Part shown: one piece after another, positions 26,620-35,477 of the stretch
Layout: each line of letters opens with the position of its first letter
How positions within the stretch are numbered: position 1 is the first letter of the stretch
The notes under the pieces: model-generated
Told to the model about the DNA's origin: nothing
The model's database searches: none
The model's input: the letters and a program-made list of their open reading frames with translations, nothing else
Assembly: GCA_002729595.1 (NCBI GenBank)
Contig: PBYL01000254.1
Location: forward strand, 1 to 47,415
From: Thalassovita sp.
Lineage (GTDB): Bacteria > Bacteroidota > Bacteroidia > Cytophagales > Flammeovirgaceae
Direction of reading: 5' to 3'
DNA: 47,415 bases
Made by a program: the position numbers and the translations under genes

Positions 26620-27627
26620 TTAACCTCCGATTGTAGACATAGATTCAGATACTTTATTTTCTTGTGGCCTGTTTTTTTCTGCTTCAAAACCATCTTTAGC
26701 TCTGCTTTTAAATGCACCTACTAAAGCAGTTTTTAGCACTTCATCATCAGCACCACTTCTAAGTATTTCTCTTAAATCTAACACGCCACTATCGTATAGG
26801 CAGGTTTTAAGTGTGCCTTGTGCGGTGAGTCTAATTCTATTGCAAGTTCCGCAAAAAGTACGGCTAAATGCGGCAATTATACCAACGTTACCAGCATGGC
26901 CAGGTATCTGGTATTTTATTGCTGTAGCAGCTTTTTCAGTTGGTAGTTTATTTATAGCTGGAAAATGCTGTTGAAGTTCTTCAAGTATTTTCTTAAAGTT
27001 CCAATTCAAAACCGGGTAGTGGTTGCCTTCTCCATTAAAGGGCATTTCTTCTATAAACCTCACTTCTACCGGATGTTGCTCAGTGAATTTGGCGAGCTCG
27101 TAAATATCCTCAGTGTTTTTCCCCTCCATTACCACTGCATTTATTTTTACTCTAAAACCTTCGTCTAACATATTATGAAGAGTATCTAACACCTTAGGTA
27201 ATTCGTCTCTTCGAGTGATTTTAAAGAATCTATCTCGATCAAGTGTATCAATACTTAGGTTTATATCGGTAATGCCAAGTGCTTTCAGTTGAGGTATATA
27301 TTGTTGTGTTAATACCCCATTGGTTGTAATATTAATTTTCTCAATGGCTGTATTAGCTCTTATTCGCTCAAGAAACTCAATTAAACCTTTTCTCACAAAA
27401 GGCTCTCCGCCAGTAATTCTCACTTTCGTTACACCCATTTCAGACGTTACGCGAACTAATCGCTCCATTTCTTCATAAGTAAGTAAGGCTTTTTTAGGGA
27501 GATACTTAATGCCTTCTTCTGGCATGCAGTAAAAACATCTCAGGTTGCAACGATCTGTTACAGCTAGGCGCATATACTCAATCGGTCTGTTGTAGTTGTC
27601 TGTTATTTTAATACGGTCTTGCAACAT
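26620..27627 (-). CDS. moaA: GTP 3',8-cyclase MoaA (molybdenum cofactor synthesis)
   Basis: The 335-aa radical-SAM enzyme converts GTP to 3',8-cyclo-GTP in the first step of molybdopterin synthesis, working with MoaC. The SAM-binding cluster motif is C27-x3-C31-x2-C34 in RCNLRCFYC. The SAM-contact segment VRITGGEPFVRKGL follows. The second [4Fe-4S] cluster motif is CGTCNRIRLTAQGTLKTC (C-x2-C-x13-C) near residue 270. The protein ends in a diglycine (STIGG), the C-terminal GG needed for catalysis in MoaA. No other moa, moe or molybdate-transport gene lies in this window, so moaA is separated from the rest of the pathway here. Confidence 0.96.
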   Translation of the reverse strand: MLQDRIKITDNYNRPIEYMRLAVTDRCNLRCFYCMPEEGIKYLPKKALLTYEEMERLVRVTSEMGVTKVRITGGEPFVRKGLIEFLERIRANTAIEKINITTNGVLTQQYIPQLKALGITDINLSIDTLDRDRFFKITRRDELPKVLDTLHNMLDEGFRVKINAVVMEGKNTEDIYELAKFTEQHPVEVRFIEEMPFNGEGNHYPVLNWNFKKILEELQQHFPAINKLPTEKAATAIKYQIPGHAGNVGIIAAFSRTFCGTCNRIRLTAQGTLKTCLYDSGVLDLREILRSGADDEVLKTALVGAFKSRAKDGFEAEKNRPQENKVSESMSTIGG

Positions 27628-27804
27628 GAAATAAGTTTTTATGGGGTTTCGCTTTGTTAACCTTTAGAGGGTTTAAAGAATTCCGCTATATTATTTAAAA
27701 GTATAAAATATTAAGGTAAAACTGATTTTATGCGCTGTGGTTTTTTTAGAGCTGCTTAAATCTTATTAAGACTTTTCATAATAATTTTTTTGTATATTTA
27801 TTTT

Positions 27805-27822
27805 TTAGCGAAATTTTGCTAA
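27805..27822. promoter_or_regulatory. 18-bp near-palindrome upstream of fbp
   Basis: TTAGCGAAATTTTGCTAA is palindromic except for one mismatched pair (TTAGC-g-AAATTT-t-GCTAA). It is centred about 46 bp before the fbp ATG, in the spacer between divergent moaA and fbp. A dyad of this size is a plausible repressor operator. The regulator is unknown. Confidence 0.4.
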
Positions 27823-27858
27823 GTTTAACTGATTCGCAAAAATGATAATTGAGTTATT

Positions 27859-28869
27859 ATGACAGGTATTGAAAAATTCACTTCCCCAATCGGAGTTGCT
27901 CTCGACCGTTTTATCTCTGCAAAACAAGAAGAGTTTACTTATGCAACAGGAGAACTTTCACAGTTACTAAGAGACATTGCGTTGGCTTCTAAAATTATTA
28001 ATAGAGAAATCAACAGGGCTGGTTTATCTGGAATCGAAGGCAGTATAGGTGCAGACAATATACAGGGAGAAAGACAACAGATGCTAGATGTTATCGCAGA
28101 CTACAGGTTTACGAGAGCTTTGGTAAGAGGTGGGCAAACTTGCGGTATAGTTTCAGAAGAGAATGCAGAAATTATTGATACTAAAAATCATAATGCAAAA
28201 TATATCATTACAATAGACCCGCTAGATGGCTCATCTAATATAGATGTAAATGTTTCAGTGGGAACAATCTTCTCTATATATAGAAGAAAATCTCCAATTG
28301 GAACTCCTCCAACCTTAGAAGATGTACTACAAAAAGGAACAGAACAAGTAGCAGCAGGCTATATTTTATATGGTTCTTCTACCATGTTGGTGTTTACAAC
28401 AGGTTTTGGTGTTAATGGATTTACCTATGAACCATCTTTAGGAGAATACTTTCTTTCACACCCAGATATGAAAATTTGCGATGATGGAAATATTTATTCT
28501 GTGAATGAGGGTGGTTATTATACATTTCCGCAGGGAGTGCAGGATTATATAGACGAATGCAAAAAGAAAAAAATGAGAGCTAGATACATCGGGTCTCTTG
28601 TTGCCGATTTTCATAGAAACTTACTCAAAGGTGGAATATATATGTACCCATCTACTAAAGAATACAAAAATGGTAAGCTAAGATTACTTTATGAGTGCAA
28701 CTCGCTGGCTTTTATAATAGAACAGGCAGGAGGTTATGCCTCTAATGGTGAGAAAAGAATATTAGAAATAGAGCCTACAGAAAAACATCAGCGAACACCT
28801 TTATACATTGGTTCGAAGAATATGGTAAAAGAAGTGGTGAACCGAGTCAATGTAACTACAATAGCATAA
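27859..28869 (+). CDS. fbp: fructose-1,6-bisphosphatase, class I
   Basis: The 336-aa cytoplasmic enzyme hydrolyses fructose 1,6-bisphosphate to fructose 6-phosphate in gluconeogenesis. Metal ligands are E100/E101 in [10 protein letters not shown] and D120/D123 in the signature [19 protein letters not shown] (118-136). The phosphate-binding region and AYA-like [20 protein letters not shown] segment follow, then [17 protein letters not shown] near the C-terminus. The length and motifs are those of class I enzymes such as the E. coli Fbp (332 aa). The gene is monocistronic, divergent from moaA and followed by a strong terminator. Confidence 0.97.
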   Translation: MTGIEKFTSPIGVALDRFISAKQEEFTYATGELSQLLRDIALASKIINREINRAGLSGIEGSIGADNIQGERQQMLDVIADYRFTRALVRGGQTCGIVSEENAEIIDTKNHNAKYIITIDPLDGSSNIDVNVSVGTIFSIYRRKSPIGTPPTLEDVLQKGTEQVAAGYILYGSSTMLVFTTGFGVNGFTYEPSLGEYFLSHPDMKICDDGNIYSVNEGGYYTFPQGVQDYIDECKKKKMRARYIGSLVADFHRNLLKGGIYMYPSTKEYKNGKLRLLYECNSLAFIIEQAGGYASNGEKRILEIEPTEKHQRTPLYIGSKNMVKEVVNRVNVTTIA

Positions 28870-28893
28870 AACTCAATATCTTTTTTATTTGCG

Positions 28894-28927
28894 AAACCCT
28901 TAGAAGTTTTTTCTAAGGGTTTTTTCT
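28894..28927 (+). terminator. intrinsic terminator of fbp
   Basis: Arms AAACCCTTAGAA and TTCTAAGGGTTT enclose a 5- to 6-nt loop and are followed by a T run. Confidence 0.92.
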
Positions 28928-28940
28928 TTGTTTTTACTAA

Positions 28941-29020
28941 AAGAATGTAATTCTTACTTAGGCTTAAATAAGTGAAAAAGTGAATATTACACGTGTTTAA
29001 ATATTACTTTAACAAGTAAT
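28941..29020 (+). repeat. three inverted repeats upstream of the heavy-metal-domain gene
   Basis: The repeats are AAGAAT-gta-ATTCTT (28941-28955), ACTTA-n8-TAAGT (28956-28973) and ATTACTT-taac-AAGTAAT (29003-29020, perfect 7-bp arms). They lie 190-270 bp before the ATG. Each is short, and AT-rich DNA makes chance dyads likely, but three in 80 bp in one leader suggest a regulatory zone. Confidence 0.35.
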
Positions 29021-29209
29021 TGATATGATTATAAGAATATTAATGTTGTTTCTGGCGTTAAATCGATATTTAATTCTGTAAAAGTGTTATATTTTGATTG
29101 TAATAATAGTATGATAATTAGTTTGTGAATAAAATTAAAGTGCTATCAATATAAAAAACTTACACCGTTATAAATGCGAAATCAACGGACACTGTAAATT
29201 ATTTTAGAT

Positions 29210-29593
29210 ATGAATAGCTTAAAAAAAATCACGACTTTAGCATTTTTACTAGTAGGATTACAAATCACATTATTTGGACAATCTAATGAGCAATTGACAG
29301 AAGATAAGGGAGCGCAAGTAATAGAGATTAAGACATCAGCTCATTGCCAAGATTGCAAAGACAGAATCGAATATGAATTAACTTTTACAAAAGGTGTTGT
29401 AAGTACAGAATTCGCAGATAACTCACAAACACTTACTGTAAAGTTTAAATCTAAAAAGATAAATAGAGACGAAATTAGAGCTGTAATCTCATCTATGGGT
29501 TATGATGCAGATTATGTAAAAGCAGATAAAGATGCATTCAACATGTTACCTAAATCTTGTAAAGCCCCTGCATTAAAAGCTGCAGGTTATTAA
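29210..29593 (+). CDS. exported heavy-metal-associated (HMA) domain protein
   Basis: The 127-aa protein has a signal peptide ending in LFGQ (residues 1-24). Residues of about 36-105 are an HMA ferredoxin-like fold: VIEIKTSAHCQDCKDRIEYE with C46-x2-C49, then VVSTEFADNSQTLTVKFK and IRAVISSMGYDADYVKAD. This is the fold of copper chaperones and P-type-ATPase metal domains, but most of those are cytoplasmic. A third Cys lies near residue 118 in LPKSCKAP. The predicted role is periplasmic or lipid-free metal binding, probably copper or mercury, by analogy with MerP. A terminator follows at 29623. Neighbouring genes are not metal genes. Confidence 0.82.
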   Translation: MNSLKKITTLAFLLVGLQITLFGQSNEQLTEDKGAQVIEIKTSAHCQDCKDRIEYELTFTKGVVSTEFADNSQTLTVKFKSKKINRDEIRAVISSMGYDADYVKADKDAFNMLPKSCKAPALKAAGY

Positions 29594-29622
29594 GGGCTAA
29601 TACAAATAATTAGCAAGCTAGT

Positions 29623-29653
29623 AAGGCAATGTCTCAGGGCATTGCCTTTTTTA
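29623..29653 (+). terminator. intrinsic terminator after the HMA-domain gene
   Basis: Arms AAGGCAATG and CATTGCCTT enclose an 8-nt loop and are followed by a T run. Confidence 0.9.
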
Positions 29654-29794
29654 TTGAAACTATTATTGGTTTTCAGCTATTTATTTAGGCAATTATGTAC
29701 GAAATTTTACGATTAAACTAAAGACACTTTTAACAGTCGAGTGTAAATATTGCTTGGTATTTGCACCAATAATTTTTTTAACTTTAATCAAGAT

Positions 29795-31711
29795 ATGAAA
29801 AAAAGTATTTTTTTTCTGATAACTATCATCTCGCTGATTCAAGCCCAAAATCTATTTGCACAAAAAATTTCTAAAAAAGCACAAAAGCTTTATCAGGAAG
29901 GGAGAGAAGCAGCAGGGGCGAGAAATTTTAATAAAGCCATTAATAGTATGGAAAAGGCAATAAGCATAGCGCCAGATTATGCCGAAGCCCACCGCGATTT
30001 GGCTTTCTTTTATTTTTCTCTCAGAGATGTAGCTAATGCAAGAATGCACTATCAGGCAGCGGCAGACTTAAAACCCTCTGACAAAGCATTTGCACCAGCC
30101 TATATCAGATTGGCAGAGTTTAACATCAACGAAGGCAAATATGCAGATGCGCTCAAGTATGCCAATGAGTTTTTGAAATCGAACCCAAGTGCCAGATATG
30201 TAAACGATATCAACTTGGCCAATAAGATTGTAGAAACTTCTCAATTTGCAGTAGAAGCGATTAAGAAGCCAATACATTTTGAGCCTGTGCCACTTCCGGC
30301 ATCTGTAAATAAATTGCGCCAGCAGTATTTCCCTACACTTACTGCTGACAAAGAAACCATGATTTTTACTGGTAGAACTGGCGACAACGAAGACATCTAT
30401 CAAGTAAACTTTGCTGATGGCAACTGGCAAGATCCTACAATAATTGAAGAGCTAAGTTCTAAATACAACGAAGGTACTTGTAGCATCTCGGCTGATGGTA
30501 AAACCATGATTTTTACAGCTTGCGAAGGCAACAGCGAGAGAAAAGTTTACGGAGCTTGCGATTTATTTATCAGCTATAAGTCGGGTGATACTTGGAGCAC
30601 TCCTGAAAACATGGGTAGAAATATCAATACAAAAGCTTGGGAGTCTCAGCCAGCACTATCTGCTGATGGTAGAGAGATTTATTTTATTTCGGATAGAGGA
30701 GGAGGAATTGGGCAGAATGATATCTGGATGAGTAAAAAAGACAAAGAAGGAAATTGGTTGCCAGCAGTAAATTTGGGTAAACCTGTAAATACACCTGTAA
30801 ATGAAGTTTCGCCATTTATCCATGCCAATGGTAAAACATTGTTTTTCTCATCAAGAGGGCACGAAGGTTTTTGGGGTTACGATTTGTACAAAGTAGAAAA
30901 AGATGAGCAAGGTGCTTGGGGCAAACCTGAAAACTTAGGTTATCCGATTAACGATTTCCACGATCAGGTTTCTTTGGTAATTACTGCTGATGGCAAAAAA
31001 GGTTATTACTCTCATGAAGTACGTGACGAAAGACAGCAGCTTATTAGTACGCTATTCGCCTTTGATATCCCAGAAGAAATTAGGATTAAAAATACCAGTG
31101 ATGTAGTAAAAGGCAAAGTGTACGATATAAAAACAGGTGATGTATTAGATGCTAAAATCGAATTAACTGATATTGAAAGCAATGAGGTAATTTCGATTGT
31201 TAACTCTGATGCAGAAAATGGCTCTTATATGATAGTTCTTACAGAAGGTTCTGAATATGCACTGCATGTAAATAAGAATGGCTATTTGTATAAGAGTTTG
31301 AGATTCGATTATAAAGCGGAAAAAGAATCACAAGAGATTTCTTTAGATATTCCACTTGAGCCAGTTGTTGCTGGTTCTAAGGTAACGCTTAACAATATTT
31401 TCTTTGAGTCTGGTTCTTACAGCTTGTTATCGAAATCGAAAACTGAGTTAGATAAACTGGTGAATTTCTTACAAGAAAACAGCGATATAAAAATCGAAAT
31501 TGGTGGACATACAGATGATGTAGGTTCTGATAAAGCCAATCAGGAATTGTCTCAACAAAGGGCTGGTGCTGTTGTAAATTATTTAACAGAAGCCGGTATT
31601 CCTAAAGAAAGATTAACAGCAATTGGTTATGGTGAAACTGAGCCAGTAGCAGCCAATGATTCTGACGAAAACCGAGCAGCCAACAGACGTATCGAATTTA
31701 AGATTTTATAG
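29795..31711 (+). CDS. TPR - PD40 propeller - OmpA-C protein, PorE-like
   Basis: The ATG at 29795 is preferred over an in-frame start at 29750 because it directly precedes a signal peptide (MKKSIFFLITIISLIQ...LFAQ). The 638-aa mature layout is TPR repeats (about 25-150), a PD40/WD40-like propeller (about 175-430, with repeated ADGKTMIFTA, ADGREIYFISDRGGGIGQND and GKTLFFSSRGHEG), a carboxypeptidase-regulatory-like beta domain (about 435-520, VKGKVYDIKTGDVLDAKIEL) and an OmpA C-terminal peptidoglycan-binding domain (about 530-638, IEIGGHTDDVGSDKANQELS and NRAANRRIEF). This is the order of the T9SS component PorE, but Bacteroidota encode many such proteins and this one has no lipoprotein Cys. 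A peptidoglycan-bound envelope role is safe, and T9SS membership is open. Confidence 0.85.
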   Translation: MKKSIFFLITIISLIQAQNLFAQKISKKAQKLYQEGREAAGARNFNKAINSMEKAISIAPDYAEAHRDLAFFYFSLRDVANARMHYQAAADLKPSDKAFAPAYIRLAEFNINEGKYADALKYANEFLKSNPSARYVNDINLANKIVETSQFAVEAIKKPIHFEPVPLPASVNKLRQQYFPTLTADKETMIFTGRTGDNEDIYQVNFADGNWQDPTIIEELSSKYNEGTCSISADGKTMIFTACEGNSERKVYGACDLFISYKSGDTWSTPENMGRNINTKAWESQPALSADGREIYFISDRGGGIGQNDIWMSKKDKEGNWLPAVNLGKPVNTPVNEVSPFIHANGKTLFFSSRGHEGFWGYDLYKVEKDEQGAWGKPENLGYPINDFHDQVSLVITADGKKGYYSHEVRDERQQLISTLFAFDIPEEIRIKNTSDVVKGKVYDIKTGDVLDAKIELTDIESNEVISIVNSDAENGSYMIVLTEGSEYALHVNKNGYLYKSLRFDYKAEKESQEISLDIPLEPVVAGSKVTLNNIFFESGSYSLLSKSKTELDKLVNFLQENSDIKIEIGGHTDDVGSDKANQELSQQRAGAVVNYLTEAGIPKERLTAIGYGETEPVAANDSDENRAANRRIEFKIL

Positions 31712-31749
31712 GATGAACTGAAAATCAGGATTTTCTGATTTATAAATTT

Positions 31750-31781
31750 AGCCTGTTGCAATTTTTGTAACAGGCTTTTTT
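31750..31781 (+). terminator. intrinsic terminator after the PorE-like gene
   Basis: Arms AGCCTGTT and AACAGGCT with an 11-nt loop and a T run. A smaller dyad (AATCAG / CTGATT at 31723-31740) lies just before it. Confidence 0.9.
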
Positions 31782-31920
31782 GTGCCGTTCATCAACAAAT
31801 TCGTAGCTATGCTTTAATTTTTTTAGCCTTTCAAATTGCCATTTACTAGCTTTAAAAATTGATAATTGTATCATCAGAATAATACAACAATTAATTGGCT
31901 TCTTATTAAAACTACTGCTT

Positions 31921-34900
31921 ATGAATTTAAGATTTATCAGATTTTGCCTGTTTGCTTTTTGCGTAACAGGATTAACTAACTGGCAAACAAGTAAAGCAAA
32001 TAATCTCTACGATTTAGATTTACTCGACTATACACTTTCTTTGCAGGATACCACGAAAAAAGATTCTACAAAAACTGAAAAGAAAGACGATAAAAAAGCA
32101 CTTCCCCTCAAACCAGAAAGAAATGTTTCTTTCACTACTAGTGAAGGTACTTGGATTTCTCTAGACGTAAATCCTGCTGGCGACAGCATTGTTTTCGATC
32201 TAATGGGAGATATTTATATTATTCCATTTACTGGTGGCAATGCCCGTGCAGTAACAACTGGTTTACCATACGATGTGCATCCGCGCTACAATAATGATGG
32301 AAACAGTATTGTGTTTGTTTCAGACTCTAGTGGTTCAGACAACATTTGGACAATGGATTTGAAAACCAACGAAAGAAAACAAATCACGAAAGATAATAAC
32401 CAGAATTACTTCTCTGCCGATTGGAGCCCAGATGGCAAATACATTGTAGGCGCTAAGGGAAGAAGAAATATCAAACTTTACATTTACCATAAAGATGGTG
32501 GTGGCGGTATTCAAATTACAGATAAGCCAGATGCTTTAAAAACCACCGATCCAACTTACAATGGAGATGGTACTAAAATTTACTTTTCTCAAAGACGTGG
32601 CGCATGGAATTACAATGCACAATTGCCACAGTATCAAGTAGGTTGCTACGATTTAGAAACAGGTGAAGGAAGTGTGGTAACTTCTCGCTACGGTTCTGCT
32701 TTTACGCCAACACTTTCTCCCGATGGCAAATGGATGGTTTACGGAACTCGCTTTGAAGATGAAACCGGATTAATGCTAAGAAACTTAGATTCAGGTGACG
32801 AAAGCTGGTTGGCTTACCCAGTTCAGCGTGACGAGCAAGAGTCTATCGCGCCATTAGGTGTGTTGCCTGCTATGTCTTTTACACCAGACAGTAAGTTTTT
32901 AGTGACTTCTTACGGAGGTAAAATCTACAAAATAGCAATTGCAGATAAAGTTGCTACTGAGATTCCATTTGAGGTAAATGTTTCTTTACCAATGGGGCCG
33001 AGATTAGAGTTCAAATTCCCGATTGAAGATAAGGAAGAAGTAGTTGCCACGCAGATTAGAGATGCAGTACCTTCGCCAGATGGCTCTAAACTCGCATTTA
33101 CTGTGCTCAACAAGCTTTATGTAATGGATTATCCATCAGGCAAACCTGTAAGACTTACAAAAAATGATTTTACAGAGGCTCAACCTTCATGGTCACCAGA
33201 TGGAAAATGGATTGTATTTACCACTTGGTCTACAGAAGGTGGTCACCTTTATAAAGTAAACATTGATGGCAAGCCAAAACCTGTGCAGTTAACTAAAGTT
33301 TCTGCGATTTACGGTTCACCAGCTTGGTCTTTTAATTCTAATAGAATTGTATTTACAAGAGGTAAAGCACAGAATTACAAAGATGCTTACGATCCGATTG
33401 CTTTTGCAGCAGCAGAAGACTTGTGTTGGATAAGTGCTGATGGAGGCGAGGTGCAATACATTACTAAAAGCAATAGACGTGATAATCCTCATTTTGTAAA
33501 AGGAATAGACAGAATTTATCTGAATAACTACTCTAAAGGTTTAGTTTCTATCAGATGGGATGGAACCGACGAGAAGGAACATGTTGCCATTACAGGTATT
33601 ACTACATTTGGTAGTATGCGCGAATTAATTGAAAGCCACGATAGCGAACACGGAGTTTTTAGCTTATTACCTCAAGATATGAGCATGAAAGAGCGTAATC
33701 AACCGTCTAAGGCAGATGTTATTCTAATGGCTCCTGAGGGTGATCAAGCTTTGGCTAAAATTAATAATGACATTTATTTAGTTACTGTTCCAAAAGTGGG
33801 TAAAACACCAACTATATCAGTTTCTAATCCAGAAAGTGCTGCGTTCCCTTCTAAAAAACTTACAGAGTTAGGTGGTGAATTTCCTTATTGGTCTGCTGAT
33901 GGTAAAAAAGTGCATTGGTCTTTAGGTCATAGCCATTTTGTATATGATTTAGATGAAGCAAAAGCTTTTGAAGATTCAGTAGCAGCGGCTAAAAAAGAAG
34001 AAGCCAAACTGAAAGAAGAAGAGAAAAAGGACGAAGATAAAGATGATGAGGAAGAAGTAGAAGAGGAAAAGAAAGAGGATGACGAGAAGAAAAAAGATAA
34101 GTATGAGCCTGAAGAGCAGAAGATAGAAGTACTTATCAAAAAAGATATTCCTAAAGGAGTTGCATTGCTACAAGGTGCTAGAATTATTACCATGAAAGGT
34201 GATGAAATTATCGAAAATGGTGATATTCTAATTGAAAACAACCGCATTAAAGCAGTTGGAGCCAGTGGAAGTTTAACAGTTCCAAAAGGAGCAGAAGTAA
34301 TTGATCTGAAAGGCAAAACAGTAGTACCTGGCTTTGTTGATACACACGCTCATATGTGGCCTGTTTGGGGAATCCACAAAACACAAGTTTGGATTTATGC
34401 AGCAAACTTGGCTTATGGAGTAACTACTACTCGCGATCCGCAAACTGCTACAACCGATGTGCTCACTTATTCAGATTTGGTAGATGCTGGTGAATTGTAC
34501 GGGCCACGTGTTTATTCTACAGGTCCGGGAGTTGGTTACTGGGCTTATAATATCAAAAGTTTAGAACATGCTCAAAAGGTTTTGAAACAGTATAGTGAAT
34601 ACTATAATACCAAAACCATTAAAATGTATCTTACTGGTAATCGCCAGCAAAGACAGTGGATAATCATGGCGGCTAAAGAGCAAGGATTAATGCCAACTAC
34701 AGAAGGTGGTCTTGATTTCAAACTCAACATGACGCAGCTATTAGATGGTTATCCGGGACATGAGCATGCATTGCCAATCTATCCGATTTATAGTGATGTA
34801 GTAAAAACCATTGCAGAATCTCAAATGGCGGTTACTCCAACTATGTTGGTGGCTTATGGTGGTCCATTTGCAGAGAATTATTACTATGCAACTGAGCAGC

Positions 34901-35412
34901 CTTATAATGATCCTAAGATGCAGTATTTCACTCCTTACGAAGAGTTAGCAGGCAAAGCAAGAAGAAGAGCTGGTTGGTTTATGGACGAAGAACACGTATT
35001 TCCGAAACATGCTGAGTTTATAAAAGACTTAGTAGAAGCTGGTGGATTAGCTGGTGTAGGTAGCCACGGTCAGTTACAAGGTTTGGGTTACCACTGGGAG
35101 CTGTGGTCTGTGCAATCTGGAGGAATGAAAAACCACGATGCATTAAAAGTGGCAACCATTATTGGTGCTGAAGCTTTAGGTTTAGATAAAGATTTAGGTT
35201 CTGTAGAAGAAGGAAAACTAGCTGATTTAGTGATTTTGAACGAAAATCCTTTAGAAAATATCAGAAATTCAAACACCATCCAATATGTGATGAAAAACGG
35301 TAGACTTTACGAAGGAAACACGCTTGACGAAGTTTATCCAGATAAAAAGAGAGCAGAAAAATTCTTGTGGCAGACAGTTAAACCAGAAGGTTTGCCAGGA
35401 ATTAAAGAATAA
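31921..35412 (+). CDS. PD40-propeller - amidohydrolase fusion, exported
   Basis: The 1163-aa protein has a hydrophobic leader (residues 1-25). Residues of about 50-650 form TolB/PD40-type propeller blades with repeated SPDGKWMVYGT, SPDGSKLAFTV and SPDGKWIVFTTWS motifs. Residues of about 680-735 are a Glu/Lys/Asp-rich low-complexity linker. Residues of about 740-1155 are an amidohydrolase (metal-dependent TIM barrel) with HxH in VVPGFVDTHAHMWP (near residue 808), a conserved TIKMYLTGNRQQ segment, and SHGQLQGLGYHWELW. The C-terminal LADLVILNENPLENI is the usual beta-sandwich return of this superfamily. Metal-dependent hydrolysis of a C-N bond, perhaps on a peptide-like or imide substrate, is expected in the periplasm. 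The substrate is unknown. The gene is alone, with a terminator at 35443. Confidence 0.85.
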   Translation: MNLRFIRFCLFAFCVTGLTNWQTSKANNLYDLDLLDYTLSLQDTTKKDSTKTEKKDDKKALPLKPERNVSFTTSEGTWISLDVNPAGDSIVFDLMGDIYIIPFTGGNARAVTTGLPYDVHPRYNNDGNSIVFVSDSSGSDNIWTMDLKTNERKQITKDNNQNYFSADWSPDGKYIVGAKGRRNIKLYIYHKDGGGGIQITDKPDALKTTDPTYNGDGTKIYFSQRRGAWNYNAQLPQYQVGCYDLETGEGSVVTSRYGSAFTPTLSPDGKWMVYGTRFEDETGLMLRNLDSGDESWLAYPVQRDEQESIAPLGVLPAMSFTPDSKFLVTSYGGKIYKIAIADKVATEIPFEVNVSLPMGPRLEFKFPIEDKEEVVATQIRDAVPSPDGSKLAFTVLNKLYVMDYPSGKPVRLTKNDFTEAQPSWSPDGKWIVFTTWSTEGGHLYKVNIDGKPKPVQLTKVSAIYGSPAWSFNSNRIVFTRGKAQNYKDAYDPIAFAAAEDLCWISADGGEVQYITKSNRRDNPHFVKGIDRIYLNNYSKGLVSIRWDGTDEKEHVAITGITTFGSMRELIESHDSEHGVFSLLPQDMSMKERNQPSKADVILMAPEGDQALAKINNDIYLVTVPKVGKTPTISVSNPESAAFPSKKLTELGGEFPYWSADGKKVHWSLGHSHFVYDLDEAKAFEDSVAAAKKEEAKLKEEEKKDEDKDDEEEVEEEKKEDDEKKKDKYEPEEQKIEVLIKKDIPKGVALLQGARIITMKGDEIIENGDILIENNRIKAVGASGSLTVPKGAEVIDLKGKTVVPGFVDTHAHMWPVWGIHKTQVWIYAANLAYGVTTTRDPQTATTDVLTYSDLVDAGELYGPRVYSTGPGVGYWAYNIKSLEHAQKVLKQYSEYYNTKTIKMYLTGNRQQRQWIIMAAKEQGLMPTTEGGLDFKLNMTQLLDGYPGHEHALPIYPIYSDVVKTIAESQMAVTPTMLVAYGGPFAENYYYATEQPYNDPKMQYFTPYEELAGKARRRAGWFMDEEHVFPKHAEFIKDLVEAGGLAGVGSHGQLQGLGYHWELWSVQSGGMKNHDALKVATIIGAEALGLDKDLGSVEEGKLADLVILNENPLENIRNSNTIQYVMKNGRLYEGNTLDEVYPDKKRAEKFLWQTVKPEGLPGIKE

Positions 35413-35442
35413 TTTGTTTGTTACTTGTCTCTATCGATTATC

Positions 35443-35477
35443 GGAAAGGCTTTCCATTGGGAAGCCTTCCTTTTTTT
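35443..35477 (+). terminator. intrinsic terminator after the amidohydrolase gene
   Basis: AAGGCTT and AAGCCTT arms (extended by GGAA/TTCC-type pairs) enclose a 9-nt loop, followed by a T run that overlaps the 3' end of the convergent gene. Confidence 0.85.

Larger units (their letters stand above)
28870..29209 (+). other. 340-bp intergenic region with terminator and inverted repeats
   Basis: The left part holds the fbp terminator at 28894-28927. Inverted repeats occupy 28941-29020 (listed separately). The remaining 190 bp up to the ATG at 29210 are AT-rich, with no exact TAnnTTTG box and no convincing ORF. Confidence 0.6.

Noticed and set aside
29025-29081. 19-codon frame in the HMA-gene leader
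   Set aside because: Too short, with no supporting spacing or pattern.
29750-29794. Upstream start for the PorE-like gene
   Set aside because: It would put 15 residues in front of a complete signal peptide.
33927-34316. 129-codon minus-strand frame rich in Ser and Phe
   Set aside because: It is the antisense of the Glu/Lys-rich linker of the amidohydrolase and explains its own composition.
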